A stretch of DNA of 52,500 bases from Cristatella mucedo (lineage: Eukaryota; Bryozoa; Phylactolaemata; Cristatellidae). The position numbers and the translations under genes were made by a program. Below the pieces are notes generated by a model. The model was given only the letters and a program-made list of their open reading frames with translations, ran no database searches and had not been told where the DNA came from. Positions 44,456 to 52,500 of the stretch are shown here, piece by piece. Within the stretch, counting starts at the first letter, position 1, and each line of letters begins with the position of its first letter. The stretch spans positions 207,501 to 260,000 of the forward strand of contig WPIO01000128.1 of assembly GCA_009760855.2 (NCBI GenBank), given 5' to 3'.

Positions 44456-45204
44456 TGACCTCTGCGAGCCTATCTTTGCTTCCGACTTTGTGTGCCGGGC
44501 GAAAAACTGCTGCCGAGCCCGCTGACGCGATTTGGCGTCCTCCGTCCTCAGATCAGAGATGTCATCGGTCACCCAAGTGAGGCACGAGGAGATTGAGCTT
44601 CGGTGGACATTATCATCCACCGCTCGAGGAGCCTCACCCAAGCGATTCCTTACCTGAAAACGCTCGACGCCTGTGGGAACAAGGGTTAATTTTCACAACT
44701 TCTCCTCCTCCGGAGGCCTGCAATCGCAGAAAGACGGCAATGGGTAGAGCTCGCGTTCTCGCGAGCAAGAGGCATGACACGACTCTTCCAGTAACAAAGG
44801 CTGACAGCCGGCTAACTTTTTATGGTCAACACGATGGTCAACGTCGATGCGCGCCTTTCACTAACGATTCTTCTTGCCACACTGTTCGACTGTGGGTGCG
44901 GCTGGCAGCGGTCGCAACGGTGAATCGCCTCTGCTGGGACGATTCGAACGGGTACTCGGAGACCCGATCGGCACCCGATGCATGGATGCTGATTAGGTCA
45001 GTCAGCTGGTATCGAGCTCCGACGCTCGCGGCATCCGTCAGTGAGTCGCAACCGGATGTCACCGCCTCATCGAGGACATCTCTTTGCCCTTTCTCTGAGA
45101 CCTTACCGTCGAGCCATGCATTGCAGCAGCACATCTCCCACACTCCGAGAAGCCGTACGAGCCTGCTTTAGAGTGCTCACACGTGCGATAGTCATCCGTG
45201 TGGA
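44456..45204. other. Unassigned stretch with a 192-residue open frame
   Basis: The plus-strand frame 44,593-45,171 is among the longest non-repeat frames in the window but shows no domain, signal or repeat. A minus-strand frame (44,838-45,143) covers part of it. Confidence 0.3.
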
Positions 45205-45372
45205 CACTATAATTCATTTGCACGGCTTCCTAAGAGAGCTTAATCTCTATTCAGGCGCGTCACGTATGGCGCGGGGCTCGAGCCCATGACCTCGGGCAAA
45301 TCCATTCACCTTGACCTTGGTCGAGGCCAGCGCCTTAACCACTGGGCGAAACCAGTGCGACAGAAGGCAGAC
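45205..45372 (-). mobile_element. SINE-B copy, most complete head
   Basis: Read on the minus strand: GCCCAGTGGTTAAGGCGCTG (tRNA-like A box), CCTCGACCAAGGTCAAGGTG, a B-box-like GGGCTCGAGCCCC, then GCGCCTGAATAGAGATTAAG with CTCTCTTAGG and an AATGAATTATA end. Confidence 0.85.
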
Positions 45373-46109
45373 GGGTGTGGTCCCCCGGACATCTTACGTG
45401 GGTGCCGTAATGACTGCAGCGTCGGCGGGCTAAGCCATGCCGCGTCTCGTAAGCCGGTTTACACGGCGAGTTTTGCTTTTTACCTGCTTCCCACCGACGC
45501 CAGTCTTCAGTGCATGCGTCATCAAAACTGGAGGTCGGTTCAAGACTTGGGGAAGATTTGACAGAGATTCATCAGCCGAATCCGGTTCTACTTCTTGGTC
45601 AAGGCTCAGGCAAGATTTAGCAAACGACAAATTGCAGGCGCCATTTAGGCCGCGCCCACTAAATTGCTTTGAAATGAATGGCGGACAGGGAAATCATCGA
45701 CGCTTCCACGTCCCTGTTTATGGGACGTGCTGAGCTCGGAGTTCTAAAATCAGATTATGAGGCGGCTTCTTCTGCGCCGGTTGAAGCTAAACATAAATAT
45801 CGGCAGCCAACTCCAATTCACTGAGATGTGCATCAACGGGGGCGGGGGGGGGGGCGGCGGCTTTGCCTACTTCCCTTACAAAAGTAATTTTCCCATATCC
45901 CCATTTTAATTTTCTCATTTCCTCAGTGGGCGGAGCGAGTAGGAAGCAAAACTTAGAGCAAGAATGCCGTCTAAGCCTACTTTAAAAGGAAGACCAACGT
46001 AAGAATCGAGCAGGTTGGAAGCAGGTAGAAAGCAAGACTCCCCGTCTAAACCAGGCTTAAAACGCCCTGCAGAGCGCCAGCATTTCGAGCAGACGCAAGG
46101 AGAGAGTTT
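45373..46109. other. Unassigned stretch, no gene seen
   Basis: It contains a G-rich run (45,839-45,857) and no recognisable gene. Confidence 0.45.
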
Positions 46110-46172
46110 ATTTGAAAATATGTGAAGCGCTTGAATAGAAATTTAGTTCTCTTAGCGGGCTTCACAAATAAT
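46110..46172 (+). mobile_element. SINE-B/LINE-A-type 3'-tail fragment
   Basis: TGAAGCGCTTGAATAGAAAT, TTAGTTCTCTTAGCGGGCTT and CACAAATAATAATGAT form the shared 3' stem-loop block and tail without a head. Confidence 0.68.
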
Positions 46173-46254
46173 AATGATAGTTTTCCTTTCTTATCAGCCG
46201 AAGAGAGAAAAATCTCTACCTAAAGTGCACTTTAAAACGCACCTAAACGCTAGC

Positions 46255-46550
46255 GATAGCACAGCTCTTACGCAACGACAACTACTCTACTACTGCCGAC
46301 TATGGCTCATCCCTTTCAGCGGTTCTGAACTGCTACTTCCATGCTACTCACTACCTCAACTGCTCTCCTGACTCTGCCATGCTTCCCACTTTCTCTTTGT
46401 TGCGTGAGACGAAGTCTGTTGGCTACCGAATGCGTACCGAAAGCCGCTTTGGCTGCGAGTGCGCTATACGAAACTCTCCTGCGTAACACCCACGTGGTCT
46501 TTATGACTTTGTGGAGTTACATACAGAGATACAATACATTACATAGCACG
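46255..46550 (+). mobile_element. LINE-D 3' fragment
   Basis: The DNA matches the LINE-D end from the ACTGCCGACTATGGCTC block through GAGACGAAGTCTGTTGGC to TTTGTGGAGTTACATACAG and a CATTACAT tail. The ORF is frameshifted. A copy in the opposite orientation begins about 450 bp to the right. Confidence 0.92.
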
Positions 46551-46997
46551 ACTATCATGGCCGATAGTGAGTATGACCAACGTTTAGTTAAACGAAGTTG
46601 TTCATGAGGAGATACAGACAAAAAATGACTCGGAGTAAAGGACAAGTTACGTATACGCAAATGACTGAGAAAGGGCATAAATTAAGCGGAGCGAAAGTTA
46701 ACCTGAGCGGAAGACGTGCGGCAAGCTGCTGCAGTGCAGACCGGATGTACTAGTGTAGTGGCGTACGCATGTAGGGAATGTACTTCGACATGTCATTGAA
46801 CTGGCAGCCTAGGCCTCAGGGCTGCGACGCGCAAACAAACGGAATCGAAGCCACAGCGAAGCGGGCGGGCGGTGAGGGCTGCTGCCTGACACGGGCTTTG
46901 TGGCGCGCGGAGCTGGCGTCGGTCAAGGTCAAGCTGGGAGCGCTGGTACATGCGCCTTTTCTTACTCGTTCTAGTTGACGGCTTACCCAGAGGCTTA
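46551..46997. other. Spacer between inverted LINE-D copies
   Basis: No recognised feature. Confidence 0.45.
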
Positions 46998-47375
46998 GAG
47001 TAATGTAATGTAACGTATCTCCGTCAGTAACTCCACAAAGTCATAAAGACCACGTGGGTGTTACGCAGGAGAGTTTTGTATAGCGCACTCACAGCCTAAG
47101 CGGCTTTCGGTACGCATTCGGTAGCCAACAGACTTCGTCTCACGCAACAAAGAGAAAGTGGGAAGCATAGAAGAGTTAGGAGAGCAGTTGAGGTAGTGAG
47201 TAGCATAGAAGTAGCAGTTCAGGACCGCTGAAAAAGATGTGCCATAGTCGGCAGTTGGAGAGTAGATGTCGTTGCGTAAGGATTGTGGAAGCGAGTTCCA
47301 CAGTCTAGGCCCTGCAGAGCTAAAGCGTGCGTTATAGAAAGATCTCTCTCGTGCGTAAAACACGCGGAGTTTGTG
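46998..47375 (-). mobile_element. LINE-D 3' fragment
   Basis: An AATGTAATGTAACG tail, the 3' UTR and about 90 ORF residues (FSSAGPRLWNSLPQSLRNDI to CECAIQNSPA) on the minus strand. Here SLRNDIYSPTADY joins the WNSLPQ block without the frame disturbance seen in the 31.6-kb copy (FSCNDIYSP). Confidence 0.94.
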
Positions 47376-47439
47376 TGTGGCTTTCTGCAGTTAGAGGCGG
47401 AGATGCTTTACATACTGGATAGAATTTTTTTTAAATACT

Positions 47440-47482
47440 AGCAGATTTAACAGCCTCATTTGTATAGCGGCAGATGAGCCTT
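47440..47482 (-). mobile_element. SINE-C 3'-tail fragment
   Basis: AGATTTAACAGCCTCATTTG and TATAGCGGCAGATGAGCC are the reverse complement of the SINE-C tail. Confidence 0.75.
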
Positions 47483-47509
47483 AAAACGTATCTCACTAAG
47501 ATACGTTTT
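47483..47509. repeat. Perfect 11-bp hairpin between SINE-C pieces
   Basis: AAAACGTATCT and its exact complement around a CACTA spacer, lying between a minus-strand SINE-C tail and a plus-strand SINE-C head. Confidence 0.93.
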
Positions 47510-47544
47510 GAGTGTTAACGTATATGGCTGTCTGACTGTGATAA

Positions 47545-47665
47545 TGGAGTTAATGTGATTGCTCTCAAGGATCGAGATCGTGGGTTCGAATCCTGCAATG
47601 GGTGATTCTTTATTGCCAACTGCAACCGGTGATGAAAGCCGTGCTCCGTCCTGCAGATACTCTTT
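47545..47665 (+). mobile_element. SINE-C head and body
   Basis: The perfect B box GGTTCGAATCC (47,583-47,593) is followed by GGGTGATTCTTTATTGCC and AACTGCAACCGGTGATGAAAG. The usual tail is missing downstream. Confidence 0.78.
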
Positions 47666-48770
47666 AGTGCCGATTGGAGGGGTGGGGTGGGGTGGGGGCA
47701 ACCTTTCCTTAACCACATGCACGTTACACTAGCATGTGCTACGAGATGCTTCGTCCAACATGTCGAGTAAGATGTCGCAGCGAAGCGTTTAGCTGGAGGC
47801 ACATCTGAAGCGCTTAGTTCAAATCCACGTTTTCTTGCTCAGGCGCCCACCTCGCACGCGCCCTCTAGCTTTAAGCAGCCCCAAAACCTGACGCAGCAGC
47901 GAAGTGTGAGCACATTTGCATCGGTGTTGCAAGCGCTTCAAGGCGCACAGGCTTCTGCACTTGGTCTGTCCATCGGCCGAATAAGCTCGCTTTGAGTGGC
48001 TGCGCCAGTTTGAGCACCGAGGCGAGTCAAATATGGCGCTGAAGTCTCAAGTTTGAAGAAGAGCTGACGGCTCGCAAAAGCTGCTGACCTGATACGTGCG
48101 TACGTAGGTAGGCCGAATGTAGCAGAACACACAGGAAATGAAGAGCACGAAAAGACAAAAAGCCCATAGGCTAAGCGTAGAGCAGTGTGTCCGATAGGCG
48201 CGTCATCAGGCGTCCGCTGCCAGCTATGGCGTAAAACTCCTCGTAGTTTGGTGTTCAGATTAGAGCTGACAGACTGCTGTTATACACGACTTGGGTTTTT
48301 ATGCTGCTTAATAATAGATCATTATATAACCGGTTCATAATCATTATAAGTCCAAGAAATGAGACCGGCACCTAACCGTTCATAACCTCGCTGCTATAGC
48401 ATGCCAAGGTTTCACTGATGCCCCCTCCTTAAATTGAAGCCGTACTCTGCTTGGATAATACAGGAATGCTAACTCAACCAACTGCGGCCACCGGTAGGCT
48501 GCGGCTTCGTCACCTCGTTAGGCTCTAACGTGGATTACTTCAGAGGACTTTCGGACGCCTCCTTCGGAGCTGTCTTTCTAGTTAAACCATCTTCATCCTC
48601 AGATCTATAGCAGCGGTCACAGCAACGAATGGACTCCACTGAGTCCTTCCCTGAGCACCTCTGACCTCGCTTGGCCTAGCGCTGCTCCTGCACTGCATCT
48701 TTTTATGCCCTACCTCAATGAGAGACTCGAGAGCACGCTCAACATGATCCGACGCACTTCTGCAGCCGGG
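47666..48770. other. 1.1-kb unassigned stretch before the minisatellite
   Basis: No gene recognised. The last 70 bp (48,705-48,775) read YLNERLESTLNMIRRTSAAG in one frame and lead without interruption into the 26-bp array, so the array may have expanded inside or beside an old element. Confidence 0.4.
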
Positions 48771-50018
48771 TTTGCTCCAGCACCTCTGCAGTATGGGGTG
48801 CTCCAGCACCTCTGCAGCAGTACGGGGTGCTCCAGCACCTCTGCAGTATGGGGTGCTCCAGCACCTCTGCAGTACGGCAGTGCGGGGTGCTCCAGCACCT
48901 CTGCAGCAGAACGGGGTGCTCCACCACCTCTCCAGTACGGGGTGCTCCAGCACCTCTACAGTACGGGGTGCTCCACCACCTCTACAGTACGGGGTGCTCC
49001 ACCACTTCTACAGTACTGGATGCTCCACCACCTCTCCAGTACGGGGTGCTCCACCACTTCTACAGTACTGGGTGCTCCTCCACCTCTCCAGTACGGGGTG
49101 CTCCACCACCTCTACAGTACGGGGTGCTCCACCACTTCTACAGTACGGGGTGCTCCACCACCTCTCCAGTACGGAATGCTCCACCACCTCTCCAGTACGG
49201 AATGCTCCACCACCTCTCCAGTACGGGGTGCTCCAGCACCTCTACAGTACGGGGTGCTCCAGCACCTCTACAGTACGGGGTGCTCCACCACCTCTCCAGT
49301 ACGGAATGCTCCACCACCTCTCCAGTACGGGGTGCTCCACCACCTCTCCAGTACGGAATGCTCCACCACCTCTCCAGTACGGGGTGCTCCACCACCTCTC
49401 CAGTACGGGGTGCTCCACCACTTCTACAGTACGGGGTGCTCCACCACCTCTCCAGTACGGAATGCTCCACCACCTCTCCAGTACGGAATGCTCCACCACC
49501 TCTCCAGTACGGGGTGCTCCAGCACCTCTACAGTACGGGGTGCTCCACCACCTCTCCAGTACGGAATGCTCCACCACCTCTCCAGTACGGGGTGCTCCAC
49601 CACCTCTCCAGTACGGAATGCTCCACCACCTCTCCAGTACGGGGTGCTCCACCACCTCTCCAGTACGGAATGCTCCACCACCTCTACAGTACGGAATGCT
49701 CCACCACCTCTACAGTACGGGGTGCTCCACCACCTCTACAGTACGGAATGCTCCACCACCTCTCCAGTACGGAATGCTCCACCACCTCTCCAGTACGGGG
49801 TGCTCCAGCACCTCTACAGTACGGGGTGCTCCACCACCTCTCCAGTACGGAATGCTCCACCACCTCTCCAGTACGGAATGCTCCACCACCTCTCCAGTAC
49901 GGAATGCTCCACCACCTCTCCAGTACGGAATGCTCCACCACCTCTCCAGTACGGAATGCTCCACCACCTCTACAGTACGGAATGCTCCTCCACCTCTACA
50001 GTACGGAATGCTCCACGG
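48771..50018. repeat. 26-bp minisatellite, about 47 units
   Basis: The unit is GGGGTGCTCCASCACC plus TCTNCAGTAC, with GGGG/GGAA and AGCACC/ACCACC variants. Left-edge units (48,776-48,910) have the AGCACC form and extra CAG or GTACGGCA insertions. Right-hand units are mostly the GGAATGCTCCACCACC form. Since 26 is not a multiple of three and the unit has no stop in any phase, all three plus frames stay open (441, 457 and 414 residues), as do several minus frames. No gene is implied. Confidence 0.98.
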
Positions 50019-50655
50019 CTCTGCGCTTGATCCGCTTCTTTTCAAAAATAGTTTTCCTCTTACCATTGTAATCGCCCAGCAAAATTTAGGCTTTCATTTC
50101 TATGCCAATGACACACAGCTGTACCTATGCTTTGATCTCTCGTAGCCTTCCAGCTCGTCAAGGTCTTTCAACTTTCTTGCTGCTGTGTGTATTGCTGACG
50201 TTGGCGATTAGATGGCAGCAAATGTTTCACATTGAATTGAGCTAAAACCAACTTACTAGTTACGGGAAAATCTAGTATGAATTAGATATTGGAGAAACAA
50301 TCCCTCAATATCGACTCTACCTGCGTATCTCTTGTAGCAACTATACGAAATGTAGATGTCCTGTTCCAAGACGACCACGTCAGCTTCTCATTCAAGTCTG
50401 TCTATTTTCAACTATATGGCTTAGCAAAGATTTGACCACGCTTAGGCAAGGATACCACATCCAAGCTGGTCCCTGCATTTGTGAACCTCGTCTCGACGTC
50501 TATTACTAGTTGCAGGTCTGTTTGGCTAATGCCGTCAGGCTTGCAGTGGGTGCAAAACTCTGCAGCTTTTCTGGCGCGAGCGTCCCTGTTGCTGCATTAC
50601 AGCATCAGCTCGGCGATCAGCGATTTGACCCCATATCACGCAGCACATCGACTTT
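50008..50655 (+). mobile_element. Decayed LINE-A reverse-transcriptase and C-terminal region
   Basis: The last minisatellite unit fuses directly to GGCTCTGCGCTTGATCCGCT, the LINE palm block (GSALDPLLF). LGFHFYANDTQLYLCFDL follows, where the catalytic YADD has become YAND, so the copy is dead. Downstream DNA (TTACGGGAAAATCTAGTATG, GTGGGTGCAAAACTCTGCAG, GCGATCAGCGATTTGACCCC) tracks the LINE-A ORF in order but with many indels. It ends at a SINE-B. Confidence 0.85.
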
Positions 50656-50667
50656 GAGGTTTGATGA

Positions 50668-50828
50668 CTCGCTAATTTAGCTCAGTGTTTAAGGTGCCCG
50701 CCTCGGGCAAGGTCAAGGTGATTATATTTGATGACCGAGGTTGTGGGCTCGAGCCCAGCGGCTTATAGGAAGCGCCTGAATAGAGATAAAGCTCTCTTCG
50801 GGCGCAATACAAATGAATTATATTTTAG
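50668..50828 (+). mobile_element. SINE-B copy
   Basis: TTTAGCTCAGTGTTTAAGG is an A-box-like tRNA head and GGGCTCGAGCCCA a B-box-like site (50,746-50,758). The tail is AAGCGCCTGAATAGAGATAA with CTCTCTTCGGGCGC and AATGAATTATA. It sits between two LINE-A copies of opposite orientation. Confidence 0.83.
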
Positions 50829-50849
50829 GATTTGATAGACTCATTCATT

Positions 50850-51835
50850 AATAATAATAACAATAATAATATTGCACTTGATAAAGCGCCCTCAGAGAAC
50901 TTAATCTCTTTCTAGGCGCTTTACATTTGCTGCAAAGTGATACGCAATAGAATAGTAAGTAAAATCATGCTTGAAAAACAAACAAAATGAATAACATGGT
51001 TAGGGGTTACATGCACTGGGTCAGCATGCAAATGTGGTTAGTGGCAGCATGAACAGTGTCAGCACGCATAAGCACACCAAGGACGAATCACAGGGACCCA
51101 CTAAATGCTGTCCTAAATAGGTATGTTTTTAAGTTTCTTTTAAATGTGGTCAGGTCAGGGGATGTTCTGATGCAGGTCGGGAGGGAGTTCCAGGCTGTGG
51201 GAGGATACGAGCTAAATGCACGGTCTCCAAAGGATTTAAGGTTTGTACGAGGTATTTCTAGACTGTTGGATTCCGAAAAGCGAGTGGTACGATGCTTTGC
51301 CTGATGGGGTAGTATATCTGAAAGATAGGCTGGAGCCATAGAATGAAGGGACCTACAAGTGAGCGACAAAACCTTGAAGTCAATCCGTTGCTTGACTGGT
51401 AACCAGTGCAGGTCGGCGAGAAGTGGAGTAATGTGGCAACTGCGACGCTCACGACAGACAAGCCTAGCTGCAGAGTTTTGCACCAGCTGCAATCGCCTGA
51501 TCGCACATGCTGGTAGGCCAGTAAGCAGTGAGTTGCAGAAGTCGAGACGAGATGTCACGAATGCATGGACCAACTTGGACGTGGTATCCTTATCTAAACA
51601 AGCCCTAATTTTAGCAATGTTATGAAGCTGAAAATAGGCTGATTTGACTGTGGAGCTGATGTGGTCGTCTAACGAGAGGTCGCTTTGGAATATGACACCT
51701 AGATTTCGAGCTGATGCAACTGGAGATATGCTGGCAGAGCCAATTTTGAAAGTCAGCCTTTCCAATTTCTGAATAACACTAGGTTTCCCCATAACTAGTA
51801 AGTTAGTTGTATCATCGTTTAGTCTGTTGCTCCAG
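50850..51835 (-). mobile_element. LINE-A copy 2, longest and youngest
   Basis: The 3' end is on the left (AATAATAATAACAATAATAAT tail region, stem-loop, about 190 bp of 3' UTR), then ORF2 running leftwards. The part shared with the 18.5-kb copy is almost identical. It extends about 220 bp further into the ORF before homology fades near the thumb block LNDDTTNLLVMGKPSV. The catalytic domain is missing, so it cannot move itself. Confidence 0.95.
51088..51835 (-). pseudogene. LINE-A ORF2 C-terminal portion (intact frame, 5'-truncated)
   Basis: About 245 residues of uninterrupted non-LTR ORF2 downstream of the YADD palm: LNDDTTNLLVMGKPSVIQK, SARNLGVIFQSDLSLDDHIS, DKDTTSKLVHAFVTSRLDFC, NSLLTGLPACAIRRLQLVQN, SAARLVCRERRSCHITPLLA, DLHWLPVKQRIDFKVLSLTC, SMAPAYLSDILP, SFGDRAFSSYPPTAWNSLP and FKRNLKTYLFRTAFSGSL, then stop. 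These are conserved landmarks of the CR1/L2/Jockey group. The open frame extends to 51,888 with an ATG, but that first part does not look like LINE sequence and the start is not meaningful. The lack of internal stops indicates a recent insertion. Confidence 0.93.
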
Positions 51836-51954
51836 CTGGACCTATCAGAGCTACTCCACAATTGGGCACAAAGCGTCGTGCCGCCCACTCTTCTGACTTG
51901 AGTCGTTTAGCTGTTTCAGAAATCAATCTCAAATCTTTAAGAGACCATGTCTTG

Positions 51955-52000
51955 AATTCGTATAATAATAATAATAACACATTTGATAAAGCGCATACTG
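51955..52000 (-). mobile_element. LINE-A 3'-tail fragment, short
   Basis: ATAATAATAATAATAACACA and TTTGATAAAGCGC retain only the tail and one side of the stem. Confidence 0.6.
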
Positions 52001-52500
52001 CTCATAGCGCAGAAACCCCCCAGAGATATCGTAAACTTGACCAACTTACCAATTTGACCATACTTGACCAACTGACTTACAGATGAGAAGCAGTTCATTC
52101 CTGTTGCAGTTTGTACCGTAGCAGTCTCGAACCAAGTTTAGTAGTCATCTGCTCCGCAGTCACAGAAACTGGCACATGAGGAAATTTTACTTCCTTCAAT
52201 GTTGCTTTAGTCAAGGTTCGGGCAAAAGACACCTTCATATTACCTGCAGCCACTTACACACTCTTGAGTAAAATAATAAACTCTGGCTTCGCATATCAAA
52301 TGCAGAGGTTCCATATGTCATTCAGCACGCGGCCTTCACCTGTGCCTCTTAGGTCACCTCGTCGCCCTTGACATAATCTAGATTAAACACAGTAGGCTCC
52401 TTCCGGCTGCTGTTGGCAGCGAACTCAAGTTGCTGCTTCTTGGTAATCTCAGTGTTGCTCGCGCCCGACTGCACTCTCACCTCCACACTGCAGCTACCAT
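52001..52500. other. Unassigned stretch to the window edge
   Basis: No recognised gene. CTTGACCAACTTACCAATTTG and CTTGACCAACTGACTTAC near 52,035-52,080 form a short diverged direct repeat. Confidence 0.4.

Noticed and set aside
48771-50018. CRISPR array
   Set aside because: Units are contiguous with no unique spacers, and the DNA is eukaryotic.
48705-50145. Three overlapping plus-strand open frames of 441, 457 and 414 residues
   Set aside because: They are phase-shifted translations of a 26-bp tandem repeat with no stop codon in any phase; the length comes from the repeat, not from selection.
50745-50760. Functional tRNA genes at the A-box/B-box sites (3.3, 33.9, 38.5, 45.3, 47.6 and 50.7 kb)
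   Set aside because: The heads do not close into full cloverleaf arms by eye and each is followed by a repeated SINE body and tail.
51088-51888. A complete functional reverse transcriptase with start codon at 51,888
   Set aside because: The YADD catalytic region is absent and the first residues are not LINE-like; it is a 5'-truncated copy.

Overview
This window is eukaryotic nuclear DNA, most probably from an invertebrate animal. The evidence is CR1/L2-like non-LTR retrotransposon (LINE) remnants, tRNA-derived SINEs with pol III B boxes, hAT- and pogo-type DNA transposon remnants, long dinucleotide microsatellites and several minisatellites. There are no operons, no Shine-Dalgarno sites and no dense coding. 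The taxon cannot be fixed from this sequence. A degenerate telomere-like stretch reads TTTAGGG rather than the usual animal TTAGGG, so a protist origin is not fully excluded. No host protein-coding gene could be identified with confidence. Most long open frames are translations of simple repeats.

Layout. 0-5 kb: GA, CA and TA microsatellites, two decayed LINE fragments, a SINE and a long imperfect hairpin. 5-14 kb: mostly unannotatable DNA with SINE fragments, a LINE tail, an AT-rich perfect foldback flanked by direct repeats (10.08-10.30 kb) and a 19-bp minisatellite (12.6 kb). 14-17 kb: a broken hAT transposase. 17-20 kb: a young LINE-A copy and a LINE-A tail. 20-26 kb: hairpins, LINE-A tails, a pogo-like remnant and a MITE with TIRs of about 135 bp beside the telomere-like stretch. 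26-31 kb: AT/CA repeats, a perfect cruciform and AT-rich DNA. 31-39 kb: a polyQ/CTG tract, the best LINE-D copy, SINEs, LINE-A fragments, CCTGA and 13-bp arrays, a second MITE end and CpG-rich blocks. 39-48 kb: a 5S-rRNA-like sequence, more microsatellites including about 74 TA repeats, three LINE-D copies and SINEs. 48-52.5 kb: a 26-bp minisatellite of about 47 units that runs into a LINE-A reverse-transcriptase fragment, then a SINE and a second young LINE-A copy more than 99% identical to the one at 18.5 kb.

How the parts relate. LINE-A and SINE-B end in a very similar 3' sequence (GCGCCT..AGAGATTAAGTTCTCT..GGGCGC) that can fold into a stem-loop. This fits a SINE mobilised by its partner LINE through shared 3'-end recognition. 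SINE-C has a different 3' end, so its partner LINE is probably not in the window. The two near-identical LINE-A copies suggest recent activity. All statements of identity and homology come from reading the sequence, not from a database search.
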